64,000 nucleotides of DNA from Nymphalis io (GCF_905147045.1 NC_065898.1:9672001-9736000); one strand, 5' to 3'. Positions 32,423-44,760 are shown, numbered from the stretch's first letter. Notes: generated by a model from the letters alone, not told the origin. Numbers and translations: made by a program.

Positions 32423-33940
32423 TAAACAAATTTTAGATTTATGCAAAACAGTTCCAAAACAGTTCTTATTTAGGTTTTACTTATAAATGTAAATCAATGT
32501 TAAGCTAAGTTAAAGCCATATCTTTAATTAAAATACAACACTATTCCACTTACTATGTACTTATATCAACTTAAATTTTACTTCCAAATTTCCCAAAATA
32601 ACTTCGCAAAAATTCATAACGCAATCCTTCTCGCGATTATTTAAGATCTCGACCAAATATATTAAGACAACTCAAAGTTGCTGATTTGGCTTTACTCCTT
32701 CTTCGATTGAAATAGGCTATACTCTATTTTCCCTCATTTATCAGGGAATTGTTCTTCATTTCATTGTTCGGGAAGACTACGGTACCCACGCGCACAGATA
32801 TCATCATGAAGGAAGACGCGGCAAATCACGTTGACAGTAATTTAAAAAAAAAAAATATATGAATAATTAATAAATACACTAATTACATTTCTTATTGTAA
32901 CCCTAACAGTTCGAAAGGGTAAAGGTCTTTGTCCAGTGAATCACGATTTAATAACTGCTCGATTCTGGATTTGAGGTTGAATCAATCACATATATACATA
33001 ACGAATGCCTTAACCTGCTGCAGTCACGAGTCCACGAAGTAATGATATTAACTCAAATTCCGTTGTTTTTTTACTTTATTTTACTTTTATTACTTTAAAA
33101 TATAATTAATTAATTGTATTTTTATTGAATCTTTGCTTATTTCGAAGATATTTACAATTTGATATTTATAAGTCACTCGTAGAAGTATTTATATTATTAT
33201 ATTTTATATCATGAAGAACGAAATTTTATTACCCCAGCGAGGCTTAATTTCCACGAAAAAACTTGAAATTTCAATACTATTTTTGTAACAAGTAAATTAA
33301 TGTAATAATTACAAAAAATCGTTTTGTCAGTAAGTGTCTACGCACCCTCTTTTTTGTTTGTGTATTGCTGTTGGCCTAATTAGTCTCGAGAGCGTCACCA
33401 AACGGAGGGGTCGAGTACCTACTTTGAGCTACAATATAACACAATAACTCACTTTCTATTTATCACATAATATGATCAATATCGGCCACAGCGATCATTT
33501 TCAAAATAAACTAGCTAACTACGCTTTATCTAGTATCGTTCAAAATGAGTGAGAAAGTGGTGCCCTCTAATGGCTTTTGTTCCGGGAGTCGAATCTGAGC
33601 GTAATGTATTGAAGCCACACATATACCACGTATATCCCGAACCTTTTTAAATACACATTACAGATTTATTAATATAGAAATGAGCTTCTATATTAAATTT
33701 CCTTGATAATAAATAAACGAAACTACGTCTCGAAGATATTGTTGATTACAATTTTAAACTCACATTCTAGTAAATCTTTTGCATTATATGATTTTAAAAT
33801 GTTACCAAAGCGATAAATGTGTGTCAATAGTAACAAAAACCTTCAAAGTTATTTTAATTGGTTACAAATTTACATATAAGAGTTGGTTAATTTTATTACG
33901 TTACCTAGATTGGCAGTTACATTTATGAATATATTTAAAA
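32423..33940. other. AT-rich intergenic DNA, no gene
   Basis: About 1.5 kb without a recognised element. Confidence 0.5.
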
Positions 33941-34095
33941 CTAGTTTCGTCCCGCGGTTTTGCTTTCGTTTGAGGAGGTGGGTTTGGGGGGTTTATAAGT
34001 ATCCCTGACGTGTATGCAAAATTTCATGATGGTCGGTAAAGTAGCTAAGACTTGTATGCATATCAAACAAAACAAACTCGCTCTTTAAGGATTTC
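33941..34095 (-). mobile_element. Helitron-like fragment (Lep1 group)
   Basis: A|CTAGTTTCGTCCCGCGG at the left is a Helitron 3' end on the minus strand. GTATGCAAAATTTCATGATGGTCGG and ACAAAACAAACTCGC further right match other lepidopteran Helitron interiors; the TC end is lost. Confidence 0.55.
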
Positions 34096-35233
34096 CGTGT
34101 TGGTGTGTTTGTATTTTTATAATGTTATTTATAACTTAAATTATAACTAAATAAAATAAATATTATTTTATTTTAAGCATGAAACTAAAAAACAAAAGCG
34201 ATGTACGTTTTCGTATAGAAAAACATATTTGTTTTATATTGTGGACATTAAGTATATACTGGACTATGCAGACGCACTCGTGGAAAATATTTAATATATT
34301 AAATAGCGATTACGCAGATGGATTTTTAATTAATCGTCATTAGAAGATACCCAAACGGATAAGTCTGAATAAAAATTGCACTTTTTAAACTATCTGATGT
34401 GGGCATAAACAAACATTACGCCCATATTAATGTACCTAGTTTATTTTAGATACCTAGAGTTTATTAACATTTGAATATCGTACCTATTTTTAAATTAAGA
34501 ACACTCCTAAAAAGCACATTGGAAAAAAAAACATGTATAACAAATAGTTACTATATTAAGAATAAATTTATATGTGATGTTTAATTTTGGTATCATATAA
34601 CGATGGCTCAAATATTATATAGTTTATTTATTACTGGAAATCTATAAATAAAATTGTTAGTTAAACTTTAACGCAACAAAATAATCTCTATAACTAATTA
34701 TACTATCAATTTTTATTCAAGGTTTAGCAATCGCAATTAAACGCTTAATACATTAACATTTGTGAACAGTTGCAAACAACAGGGGTTATCATTAGATCGT
34801 TGCATTGCTATAATTAGCGCACACTCGAACTCCTGTGCCATTCATCAGATATTGACACAGATTAAATTATACAGTATAATCATTGCATATGTATTTATTG
34901 ATACTCGGTTATGCTGTTTAAAATATTTGGCCGTTGGGATTAGTAGTCATTTCATTCATTTCATTTCAATTAGTAGTCATCGAAAGGATTTATAATTGAA
35001 GACAAACTGTAAATAAATATTGAGTAGAATTAATAAAAACAGAATTGCGTTGCTAAAATAAATTTAACTCTCTGATAATAATATATAGCAACTAAGTATG
35101 CGGGCCATGCACGGAAAAGAAAGGTGTTATGACGGAATACGAGAGCATCATGTCGTTTGCCGTCACGACATACGGTCGGTCTTTCCTCCGAGGAAGGATT
35201 ATTTTACATAAAACATCAACATCTGAATCAAGT
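34096..35233. other. Intergenic DNA with a short direct repeat
   Basis: ATTAGTAGTCAT occurs at 34939-34950 and 34969-34980, separated by an (ATTTC)-rich spacer. No gene; the 77-codon frame at 34762-34995 spans this patch and has no domain. Confidence 0.5.
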
Positions 35234-35282
35234 TAACCTTGTCCAGTAGTGGGACATTCACAGGCTGTTACTGTTACTGTAA
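35234..35282 (+). mobile_element. SINE family A, tail fragment
   Basis: TTGTCCAGTAGTGGGACATTC and ACAGGCTGTTACTGTTACTGT: the last 49 bases of the family only. Confidence 0.6.
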
Positions 35283-35622
35283 ATTTAAAGTAAAGGATTA
35301 AATTATTTGCTATAATATTAATTTATTTTTACCATGTCGTGAACTGGTAAGTTTAATCTGTGACAATGATTCAGCATGTTAAATGTTTGGCAATATGGAG
35401 TGAAACAGTGAAAGGTGGATACAAAAAGGACGCTTTCAGTTAAATTACCCAAAAGTGTTACTTTTTAACTGACACTTCTTAAAACAGAAAGTTTGTACAT
35501 AAAACATAAAAGACGGATGTAAAAAGTAATAAATTGTTATCACAAATTGCAACGAATTTAAAACAAATTCGAATATGGAACAGTATATTCTAATTTTTTT
35601 TAATACGTGGCTTTTACGTACA
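35283..35622. other. AT-rich intergenic DNA
   Basis: Nothing recognised. Confidence 0.5.
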
Positions 35623-35915
35623 TTTTTTTTATAGAATAGGAAGGCGGACGAGCATATGGGCCACCTGATGGTAAGTGGTCACCAAACGCCCTTAGACATT
35701 GGCATTGTAAGAAATGTTAACCATCGCTTACATCACCAATGCGCCACCAACCTTGGGAACCAAGATGTTATGTCCCTTGTGTCTGTAATTACACTGGCTC
35801 ACTCACCCTTCAAACCGGAACACAACAATACCAAGTACTGCTGTTTTGCGGTAGAATATCTGATGAGTGGGTGGTACCTACCCAGACGAGCTTGCATAAA
35901 GCTCTACCACCAGTA
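35623..35915 (-). mobile_element. Repeat family D, full length
   Basis: Poly(T) 35623-35630, TATAGAATAGGAAGGCGGACG, the stem-loop block CCACCTGATGGTAAGTGG, all internal blocks, and the common 5' end CTCTACCACCAG. Compared with the 13.2-kb copy it has TTAACC..TACATCACC and AAGATGTTATG, marking a second subfamily. Overlapping plus frames of 86 and 73 codons are repeat shadows. Confidence 0.87.
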
Positions 35916-36399
35916 AATAACATAAGCATATTATGTTGGTTTAATTATTATTTACTTTGATAAATTTCTGCGGTTGCTTTTATATTTATCGGACAAATTT
36001 GGTTGTAAAACAGAATTAAAATTAATTTTATTACTGCTCATTCCAATGAAATCTTTTGAAAAAAATTCTTGTTAAAATTTTTCAAAGTATTTGAAATTAA
36101 GTGATGGTAACTTTATACACGTTATTATAAAATTGTTTAAGTTAAGGTTGGAGAGGCTGGAGATATATATTGGACATTTACAGTCCGGGCCGACTCCTTA
36201 TATATATTATTATAATTGCCGAAGTCAACCCGCAAGTTTAAGAAATTGACTATACTTTTTTTAACACGTAACATTTACGGTTCCTTCCAAGAATGTTTGT
36301 TAAGCGCGAACATTTATAGATTACTTTAAACCCTGATAATTTAACGAAGTATAAGAAATCAAGTTAACTATATAATTATAATTGCAGTAAAATAAATTA
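35916..36399. other. AT-rich intergenic DNA, no gene
   Basis: Nothing recognised. Confidence 0.5.
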
Positions 36400-36556
36400 T
36401 GAGCTAAAGCCTCCTGTCGCTTAGAGGAAAAGGTTTGGAGCTAATTCCACCACGTATCGGGTTGGTGGTTACACGTGCGTTAGAATTATCCGACACATGC
36501 AGGTTTCCACGCGATGTTATCCGTCACTGTATGCAAGAGATGAATTATAAACAATT
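36400..36556 (-). mobile_element. SINE family A, body fragment
   Basis: GAGCTAAAGCCTCCTGTCGC, GGTTTGGAGCTAATTCCACCAC, GACACATGCAGGTTTCC, GAGATGAATTATAAAC: diverged; head and tail lost. Confidence 0.6.
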
Positions 36557-36607
36557 CTGGGTAAAATATTTTGAGCTTGAACTATGTCCGATCTAGATAA
36601 TTTCAGG

Positions 36608-36657
36608 GTAACTAGACTGGCAGGGTGGCCAGCTGCGGTCAGCCAAGGCCTAGTTAC
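36608..36657. repeat. 50-base imperfect hairpin in a GC-richer patch
   Basis: GTAACTAG (36608-36615) pairs with CTAGTTAC (36650-36657). Inside, CTGGC pairs with GCCAAG (one bulge), and TGGCC with GGTCA around loop AGCTGC. The stem totals about 18 pairs. It lies outside recognised repeats. It could be a precursor-like RNA hairpin, or chance. Confidence 0.45.
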
Positions 36658-37537
36658 GTAACACTATGGTTAATTCATGTGCTGAACTACGTTTAGGAAT
36701 GTAGTTTACCTACCGTTTATTGCTTAGTGTAAGAGAATTTATGTAATAATTTCGCATATTCATATTTTGTTTTTTAATTTACATTAATTTTATGGTAAGG
36801 TTTAATTTTAGTTAAATTTTATGAAACTATTTAAAAGTCGTTAATTACATTATAATTATTAATTTTGTCGTGGTAGGACGGATTAATTAAACTAAATTAA
36901 ATTATTAAGAATGTGTTAACGTCAACAGCATTGCAGTGAACAAGTCGATGTACACAGGCACAAGGTATATGACTTATAGATTATTCTAAGATGATTAGCA
37001 GCGTAATGACATTGTAAATGAAGGGTTTACAATTCTTGTAGTATCAGAGTGGAGGTGATATCACCGGAGACAATCAGGTTACCCAATGACTAGCCTTTAT
37101 TGCTAAAATAAACTCAAAATAATATCATATGCGGATATTTTAACAGCAGTGAACATTTGGTCACTGGTTATTTTATTGAAAGGTTTTGTCAATGTTTTCG
37201 GATCGTACTCCTAGACTATGTTAGGCTTGTGGTAACGTCGTCCTCAGAATACTATTATCTAGTTGACAACCACGCCGGACGCACATTATTTGCTGTTGTA
37301 AACATTTCATTGGTGATATAAAACAGCGCAGACATACCTAAGTCAAACGGTCTTAAGACAAAAATGTCTTCCCCAAATAATCAAAATTTTATAATATCAT
37401 CAAAACACGGATATGCGTTTATATTTGAGAGCCTAAATTTGATACAGAATAAGTAAATGAAACAAAAAGTTCCTAAGGATTGTTACCTTAACATTTTATC
37501 CGTAATTCTACAATAACTAGTGGTGGTACTGGTATTC
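36658..37537. other. Intergenic DNA, no gene
   Basis: Contains a perfect 12-bp palindrome GGTGATATCACC at 37054-37065; otherwise unremarkable. Confidence 0.5.
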
Positions 37538-37828
37538 TACTGGTGGTAGGGCTTTGTGCCAGCTCGTCTGGGTAGGTACCACCCACTCATCAGATATTCT
37601 ACCGCAAAACAGCAATACTTGATATTGTTGTGTTCCGGTTTGAAGGGTGAGTGAGCCAGTGTAATTACAGGCACAAGGGACATAAAATCTTAGTTCCCAA
37701 GGTTGGTGGCGCATTGGCTATAAGCAATGGTTGACATTTCTTACAATGCCAATGTCTAAGGGCGTTTGGTGACCACTTACCATCAGGTGGCCCATATGCT
37801 CGTCCACCTTCCTATTATATAAAAAAAC
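37538..37828 (+). mobile_element. Repeat family D, full length, sense orientation
   Basis: Starts CTGGTGGTAGGGCTTTGTG, continues GGTAGGTACCACCCACTCATC, GTTCCGGTTTGAAGGGTGAG, GTAATTACAGGCACAAGGGAC, GGTTGGTGGCGCATTGGC, and ends GACCACTTACCATCAGGTGG..CGTCCACCTTCCTATTATATAAAAAAA. This copy fixes the orientation: poly(A) at the 3' end. No ORF of its own and no obvious Pol III boxes. Confidence 0.88.
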
Positions 37829-38540
37829 AAGTATAAATACGTAGTACGCTGAAAATAATTTATGAATAATAATAAAAATATAAACAATGAAGATAATTTC
37901 AAGACTGTCTCGTCAAAAGTCTACTATTAGAGATTTATTTGCCATAACAAATATCTCTGCGATTTGCCGATTGTTTAATGTGACCAGATTATAAAAGAAA
38001 TATCGTATAAACTATAAACGCCGTTCAATTATCATTCATGGAACGCATTTATAAATCCTTTTGTTGATGCAGGAAATAATGGGGCATTTAGTTTTAGATA
38101 TGATAACAATAGACGAAGATTAGATGCCTTATTGTCATAGTATGCATGTGTAATACTTTCGAAGACAATTGACATTTTATGAGTTTTTTTTTGGGAAAAC
38201 AAAGATTTTGATTATTGAAATAAGGCTATTATTTCGTTTTTTTTTTAAATAGACTTATAACATAGCATTAATTTACTACTTATTTGTATGTATGGCACTT
38301 AAATGTACAAAATAATAAAACGAAGGCATTAAAAGTGGAAGCGATATCTAAAAATATTTCATCTCGATCAAATTGCTTAAATTCTGAATAACATTTTAAA
38401 ATAATCTCATAATAACGCAATAAAACCTAAAAATAAAAGACTTTTTATAAATGGCTTTGCTGCTGAAGAATCTATTAAATATCAAAACGCTCCTTAAATT
38501 AATAGAAGTTACCTACAAAACAATCAATGTTGGCAATATT
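37829..38540. other. AT-rich intergenic DNA, no gene
   Basis: Nothing recognised. Confidence 0.5.
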
Positions 38541-38722
38541 GCCTTTTAGTTTGAAGGGTAAATGAGCCAATGTAACTACAGGTACAAGGAACATCTTAGT
38601 TCTTTAGTTTGGTGTCACGCGTGTAGGGATTGTTAAAATTGCTTAATGTGCACACGTCTATAGGCGGTGGTGACCACTTACTATCCGGTGGCCCATTTGC
38701 CAGTCTGCCTACCTTTTTTTAT
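38541..38722 (+). mobile_element. Repeat family D, older 5'-truncated copy
   Basis: AGTTTGAAGGGTAAATGAGCC, GGTACAAGGAACATCTTAG, GTGGTGACCACTTACTATCCGGTGGCCCATTTG, CTGCCTACCTTTTTTTATAG. It keeps the 3' stem-loop with compensating-looking changes. Confidence 0.7.
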
Positions 38723-39052
38723 AGTATACGTAGGCGTATAGTTTGTTATGTACTATACGTGAATGTTGCATCATAAATAATAAATAAATAAATTATGAAT
38801 ACATATAAACATGTCATACATGTAACAGTAAAATATAGTGAATAAGGATATATGTAACTTGTTAAAATAATATTAAATTTAAATGACGTGTTTGTTGTAC
38901 TACATTGTACGATGTAGGCGATAAAAATAAGTTTTTATGTTTGTGTTAACTATCAGCTTAAGCACTTGAAGTGATTACAATAAATGTCACTTCCTTAATT
39001 TAACGGAATTGCACAAGGTATATCTTATTAGCAGCCTTAAAATGTCATCAAA

Positions 39053-39168
39053 ATCCACCAGCTCACATTGTAGCAGCGTAATGGAATAAGGTCCAAATCA
39101 TCTCCTCTAAAAGAGAGTAGGTCTTAGCCCAGTAGTGGAACATTTACAGAATGTTACTTTACTTGTAC
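39053..39168 (+). mobile_element. SINE family A, 3' half
   Basis: TCCACCAGCTCACATTGTAGCAGCGTAATGGAATAAGG, then AGGTCTTAGCCCAGTAGTGG, ACATTTACAG and a TGTTAC-like tail. Confidence 0.65.
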
Positions 39169-39330
39169 CTTATTTTACTAAATACCACAACCAATATCTA
39201 GCTTTATAGGATATATCGACGATATTCTATATAGAAAAATCCAATTATCTACCTTAGTTTTATAAAACGTGAAGCCGTTCGTTTAGGTCCTCTCGTGTAA
39301 GATTGTCATCCTATTGGAACATTTGAGTCA

Positions 39331-39412
39331 AAGAATAGATATACTATAATAAAAATCTCCTGCACGGATAGATCACCTTTGAGATTGCCCACTGTGACCA
39401 AAAATTCGGTCC
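39331..39412 (+). mobile_element. SINE family B, 3' fragment
   Basis: AAGAATAGATA..TCTCCTGCACGGATAGATCACCTTTGAGATTGCCCACTGTGACC: diverged match to the 3' end at 6560-6660. Confidence 0.45.
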
Positions 39413-40081
39413 CACAGAAATTATAATTTAGTCAAATGTTTTAATAATAATTTTTCATCATATTTACATGTATGTATGTCACCTCTCACGTATTCATTAT
39501 GCTTGGGTTAACTGCTTACATATGTGACAACAACAAGTTGCCATTTTAAATGATTGATGAATAAAGTATTCATTGTTATATTTTCCTTAAATGTTTTTTA
39601 ACCGCACCGCAAACCGATATTTATGTACAATAGAATATCATTTATATACACACGAGCATGTTCTAACTTAGGCTTAATACATGTAAGTAAAAATTTAAGC
39701 TAAATAAATACATGCGAGTGAAATAATTTATTAATTTCTATAAGTAATCGTTATTAATTATTCTGTTGTTTAAAATAGATTAGTAGACCTATACATGCGT
39801 TACATTGTTTTTCTCATCATTAGTAGCTAACAACTTCGTGACACGTGACATTGGTATTATATTTTACATAAGTACAACAAACGTTGATAAACGTCGGAAA
39901 AAAAATGTTTTACTGGCCGTATAAATCTTCACTTAAATCGGTTTTTCACTCGAATGACGCGAGGTCAAATTTCGCCAGCGATACACGCAAATTATATTTG
40001 AAAGTCGCTGCACTTAGAATCGCGTGTAAACTTGCTATCACTGAAGCGTAGTCGGCCTCGATATTCTGAATTATCAAATTT
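39413..40081. other. Intergenic DNA, no gene
   Basis: 39950-40070 is less AT-rich than its surroundings (several CG-containing words) but has no frame or repeat match. Confidence 0.5.
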
Positions 40082-40152
40082 ATTGAAACAATTGTGGATC
40101 AATTCGACATTGGAGAGGCCTTAACACGGATGTGCATAAACGTGTCCTCGAT
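40082..40152. repeat. Diverged direct repeat, left copy
   Basis: Aligns with 44296-44366 over about 71 bases with one gap and roughly 70% identity, sharing ATTGAA.CAATTG, ACATTG and CCTTAACAC..ATGT..TGTCCTC. The two copies flank LINE-1 at a distance. Confidence 0.55.
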
Positions 40153-40773
40153 GTGGATGACTAATCGAAGACCGCGAAATGACTTTCATTTATTGTACGA
40201 ATTAAAATTCATGTACATCTTTATATATAATGTTCACATCTCTTCTCCTCTGGTTTGATTAATTTTGATGAAACATATTTTCGTTCTAATGGAGTCACCT
40301 GTTTATTTCTTAGCTATAGTTGGATCCAGTGGGCGGTGCTTATGCGGACATCTACATTTTTTTTTAATGTTCCTATCATATTTTTTTAAACATCATAATT
40401 TATTAATCTCTCACTGGTATCTTTATTTTACCCATACGGAGTCAGGACGGGCAGATAGTATTATTTTAAAAAGGGTAAAAAAACGTCATTTTGTATATCG
40501 TACTTATCAGGTCATATCAAGTATATTTCGTATGCTATAATAATTTGTCGTCTGATGCTATATGTATATATTTATTTGGGAAACATACAGCATAATATAA
40601 TACATAAACATTTGGTAACAAAATAAGTCTCACATATACCAACAAAGTTTCCACTTTTACATTCAAACATGGAGTGAACCTAACAATAACAAGTTATTTA
40701 ACAATTAATTAAAGTATATAAAAAGTATTTAAAATGTAATTTAAAAAGCAGAACAAATAAAAATATAGGAATA

Positions 40774-42716
40774 TTAATCACAATTACAGTTTTTTAAAGC
40801 TTCTAAGAACTTAAATAAATTTTCCTTAAAGATATCTATATTAGAGTAGCGTTTATTATAATTGTCACATGCTCTTACCAAAAAGCGATTTTTAGCATAG
40901 TTCGTTCTACACATTGGGACATAAAAGGTAAGTTTTGAACGGGCAATGGAATGTGAAAACTTGAAATAAATATTGTTGACTAGGTACATTGTACATTGAA
41001 TCGACAAATTTTTTTACAATTTTATAAAGAAAAACCTGATCTTTGCATTCTGCGATCCTCAAGCGACAAAATATTAAGCTTATTAATAGAATTGGACCCA
41101 AATTTACGCGATAATCTTCTAATAAATTTATCCTGTACATTTTCGATAGCCATAAAATACTTAGAGTCTTGTGGATTCCAAACCGTTGAAGCGAATTCAA
41201 ATTAGATCTTACATACGAATTATACAGCACATTAAATGTATTGATATTTTTAAAGTCTCTTCCCTGGCGAAATAGGAAACCCAACATACTGTAAGCTTTT
41301 GCGATAATTTTATTCACATGTCTGTCAAATAATAAATTAGAATCTAGAAGCACTCCTAGGTCCCTAACCTCGGTTACCCTCTTAACTAAATGGTTGAAAA
41401 TTGTGTAATCAAATAAAATTGGATTTTTTTTCTAAAAAATGTTATTATATAACACTTATCAAAATTAAGATGTAGGCCATTAGATGAACAATATTGCACT
41501 AAAATATCTAAATCATATTGCAAATTTGAGCAGTCATCACTTTTTTTTATGATTTTAAATAGTTTTGTATCATCGGCATATAGAAGTATGTTAGGATTAT
41601 GAAAATTTTTCAGTATATCATTAATGAAAATGTTAAACAATAGGGGACCGAGGGGAGAGCCCTGAGGAACCCCAGATGTTATTGGGACAAAACTAGATAT
41701 GTGTCCTTTGACAGAAACTGCTTGAGTTCTGTCACGGAGATATGATGTTATCCATCTTAGCAAATCGCCGTGTATACCAATATATTCAAGTTTTTTAATT
41801 AATAACAAATGTGGAATTTTATCAAATGCTTTTGAGTAATCAGTATACACAGCGTCAACTTGATGTCCTCTCTCCATAGCTAAAAGAACAACATCGAGAA
41901 ACTCAACAAGATTAGACTCAACTGATATTTTATTCACGAATCCATGTTGTTGGGTAATGAGCAGAGGTTTTATTAAAGGAAAAAAAGTATCGTAAATAAT
42001 CTTCTCAAATAATTTAGGTTTGATTGACAACATTGAAATTCCACGATAATTTTTGACATTATGCTTATCTCCATTTTTAAAAATGGGAACAATAAGGGAT
42101 TTTTTCCAAACAGGTGGTATTATGCCCGAATATATAGATTTGTTAAAAAGTAGATGTGAATTGATAAAGGTTTACTGCATCGTTTTAAAAACATAGGAGG
42201 TAATCCATCAAGGCGACTGCCTTTAAATGAGTCGAGTTTTGAGAGATATCTTTCAACGGTACGGCGTGATACATTAATAGCACTAATTAGGGACTGAATA
42301 CCATGCTTGTTTAAAGTACCGATATCGGGTTGATTCACAACATTTACTTCAAAGACTGATTTAAAGAAGCTGCTAAATAGATTAGAGATGGAAGGACCGT
42401 CGGAGCCCACAGTATTCTCATGAAACATGGTGTCAGGTATGTTATTACTATCTTTCTTTGATTTTATAAAAGACCAAAATTTCCGGGAACTGTGATGAAT
42501 ATTATCTTCAGCCCTAGCAATAAAGACATCATAACACTTTCTTTCCATTAATTTAGTTCTGTGTCGAAGGTCAGCAAATTTGTCATTGTCACTAATATGA
42601 CCATAAATTTTCCATCGTTTATGTACTTGTAATTTCTTTTTAATCAATTTAATTAAACACTTATTAAACCATACAGGATATTTATTGATATCGTTATACT
42701 GTTTTAGCTGGTACAA
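40774..42716 (-). pseudogene. LINE-1 reverse transcriptase, frameshifted
   Basis: Four open pieces in shifting frames: 42120-42716 (linker and N-terminal RT: ..SKLDSFKGSRLDGLPP), 41386-42033 (RT core), 40907-41353 and 40774-41007 (C-terminal part). The core has motif A YTDYSKAFDKIP, motif B TSGVPQGSPLGPLLFNIFIND and motif C LLYADDTKLF, with both catalytic aspartates kept. The C-terminal frame begins LLDSNLLFDRHVNKIIAKAYSMLGF, standard for this group, and changes frame again near 41200; the last piece has FYVPMCRTNYAKNRFLVRAC. Frames at 43605, 42716, 42033 and 41353 differ, so single-base indels account for most damage. No active enzyme is possible. Confidence 0.88.
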
Positions 42717-43605
42717 AGCGATCTACAATATTATTAACTATTAAATAAAACTTATCTACTGCGTTAATTATATCACATGTTTCGAATTGTTCCACCCAAT
42801 CAATATTATTTAACTCATTGTTAATTGCGTTGTAGTTAGCAACATGAAAGCGACGAACAATTCGAGGAGCATAACGTAAATTAGAATCATTCAACATAAT
42901 ATCCATCAACACAGAAAAAGTCGGATGATGAGCGTCTTCGGGCAAAGATAATGGTGTAGCTCTTTCGACCAAACAACTACAGTTAGACAGAACGAGATCC
43001 AATAGTCTATTATTACCATTAAAAATCCCATTATACTGACACCAGCCAGAGAAGCAAATAAAAGCAAATAGTTGCATAACTAAATTATTTTCGGATGGGT
43101 TTTGGATAGCTAGTGTATTATCAGAGTTATGTGACCATACAATATCTCCTATGTTGAAGTCGAAAGGGTTATTTAAATTTAAATCTGATAAGAACTCAAA
43201 AAATGTGCCTTCAGAATCGCACTGGTGATGATTTTGAGGGAAATAACAACAGAAAAGCCGTACTTTTTGTTTACTTGAACCATGTCCGACCACTACATTA
43301 ACAAAAGTTATATCAGTACCTGGAAGAGACAATGGTGTCCTCGAGTGTTGCATGTCGACATAGATGCCACGACGTACTGCTATAAGTGTACCACCACCCT
43401 TACTTACCCCTAGAAGTTCATAGTCACGATCATTTCGGTACACGTTATAGCGTGAATTGAAGAGTTTTTCATCAAGGATATTCGGAAGTAACCAAGTCTC
43501 ACTTAGACAAATTACGTCAAAATTGGAATTTAACAAATTAGAATAGAACTGTAAAGTTTTAGTGCGCAATCCTCTAACATTTTGGTAATAAATATTTAAG
43601 TACAT
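42694..43605 (-). pseudogene. LINE-1 endonuclease domain (open)
   Basis: A 303-codon frame from ATG at 43605. It is an APE-type endonuclease: NIYYQNVRGLRTKT at the N-terminus (catalytic Asn), DVICLSETWL (catalytic Glu, about residue 36), a degraded FDFNIGDIVW in place of the usual GDFN motif, LLDLVLSN, and DAHHP near residue 250 for the usual SDH-type His. The frame is open but continues into RT only after a one-base shift at about 42700. It would nick target DNA to prime reverse transcription in an intact element; the altered GDFN motif suggests that this copy is inactive. Confidence 0.85.
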
Positions 43606-43615
43606 AGTAATATAT

Positions 43616-44295
43616 AATTTAGATTGTAATTATTGTGAGTAATAATAATAAAGAGATATAACTTTTCAATGCACCTAGATGCCAGATAAAAATTATAACA
43701 TACCTTAGAGTCCGTAAAACAATACCATAGCCTAATTTTCTTAAAAAATATAATTAAAATATTAACTATAACAAGTAAAAATATGAAACTACAAAAAAAC
43801 TTCTTAAAAAACTGAACAAAGTAACATACTTTAATATAATAAACCAACAAATATAATGTATATATGTAAATATTCCCAAACAATTTAATTAGTCTATACA
43901 TTTTACTGTTAACTGACAAAAAATATATGAACAGGAATAAACTGATTATTTATTAAAAAAATCTTACCTAATACAAGTATTATATTTCATTTGGAAATGA
44001 AAATGAGCAAACGTCTGCCTGATACTGGCTAACGCATAATTTTCTTAATACTTTGTTTTGACGTTAGGCGAATATATATCTTTTGGAAAATCACCAAGCC
44101 GGAATACCAAACATTTTTGTCAAAAACTGTTCTTACAATTATAAAATTTAATTAGATGTTGCTACGAATACATCATTATTTTGTCCTTATCTAATAAATG
44201 AACAAAATATTATGATATTCATGATAATCGAATATTGAATCAGATCAAATACATAAAGACAATTATGTTTGCCATTACTTGTAAGTAAAGTTAAG
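43616..44295. other. AT-rich intergenic DNA, no gene
   Basis: Hydrophobic chance frame at 43596-43919; nothing else. Confidence 0.5.
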
Positions 44296-44366
44296 ATTGA
44301 AGCAATTGAAGATATTTTAACATTGAACAGACCTTAACACAAATGTTCGGAAAATATGTCCTCAAT
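44296..44366. repeat. Diverged direct repeat, right copy
   Basis: Partner of 40082-40152; many differences are G or C in the left copy and A or T here. Confidence 0.55.
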
Positions 44367-44514
44367 AAATAACGCTCCAATTCTCACAATAATAAAACAA
44401 ATATCCTGTATTTATGTTTACTATTTAATGAATTTACTTTCTCAATATCTCTGTCAATGGTATTGACCATTAAAGGTACAAAATGCTCTAGTTAAAATTA
44501 TATTTAACCTAGTC

Positions 44515-44760
44515 CATGGGTAAGGTGGGTAAAATTGAAGACCACGAGTTCAATGCCTGGCCACAATCATATTTTCATGTAATAAGTTTGTTTTTATAAT
44601 TCATCTCATACTCGCTAGTGAAGGGATACATCTGAGGTATCTTGCATGTATCGGATGAAGTTGTGTTACGTAGTCAAGTAGTGTGATGCTGTAGCTGCAA
44701 TGTATGTATGACGGGACATTTTTGCTGAGCGATGGGACATTTATAGGATTGTTACTAATA
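44515..44760 (+). mobile_element. SINE family A-like, heavily degraded
   Basis: GAAGACCACGAGTTCAATGCC (B-box region), TTTTCATGTAATAAGTTTG, TTTATAATTCATCTCATACTC, then GATGGGACATTTATAGGATTGTTAC. Only the block order identifies it. Confidence 0.45.

Larger units (their letters stand above)
40567..43615 (-). mobile_element. LINE-1: jockey/CR1-like non-LTR retrotransposon
   Basis: About 3 kb. The minus strand runs from an endonuclease ORF at 43605 through reverse transcriptase to a C-terminal block near 40774, then a 200-bp AT-rich 3' untranslated part ending around CCCAAATAAATATATAC. There is no gag-like ORF1 upstream; the 107-codon frame at 43596-43919 is hydrophobic AT-driven sequence. The copy therefore looks 5'-truncated close to the start of ORF2. 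At least four reading-frame breaks are visible. A TSD was not found, so both ends are approximate. The exact clade (jockey, CR1 or relatives) is not resolved. Confidence 0.85.

Noticed and set aside
43596..43919. 107-codon hydrophobic frame upstream of LINE-1 as its ORF1
   Set aside because: Composition is driven by A/T homopolymer-like sequence; no zinc knuckle or RNA-binding motif, and it overlaps the putative 5' end of the element.
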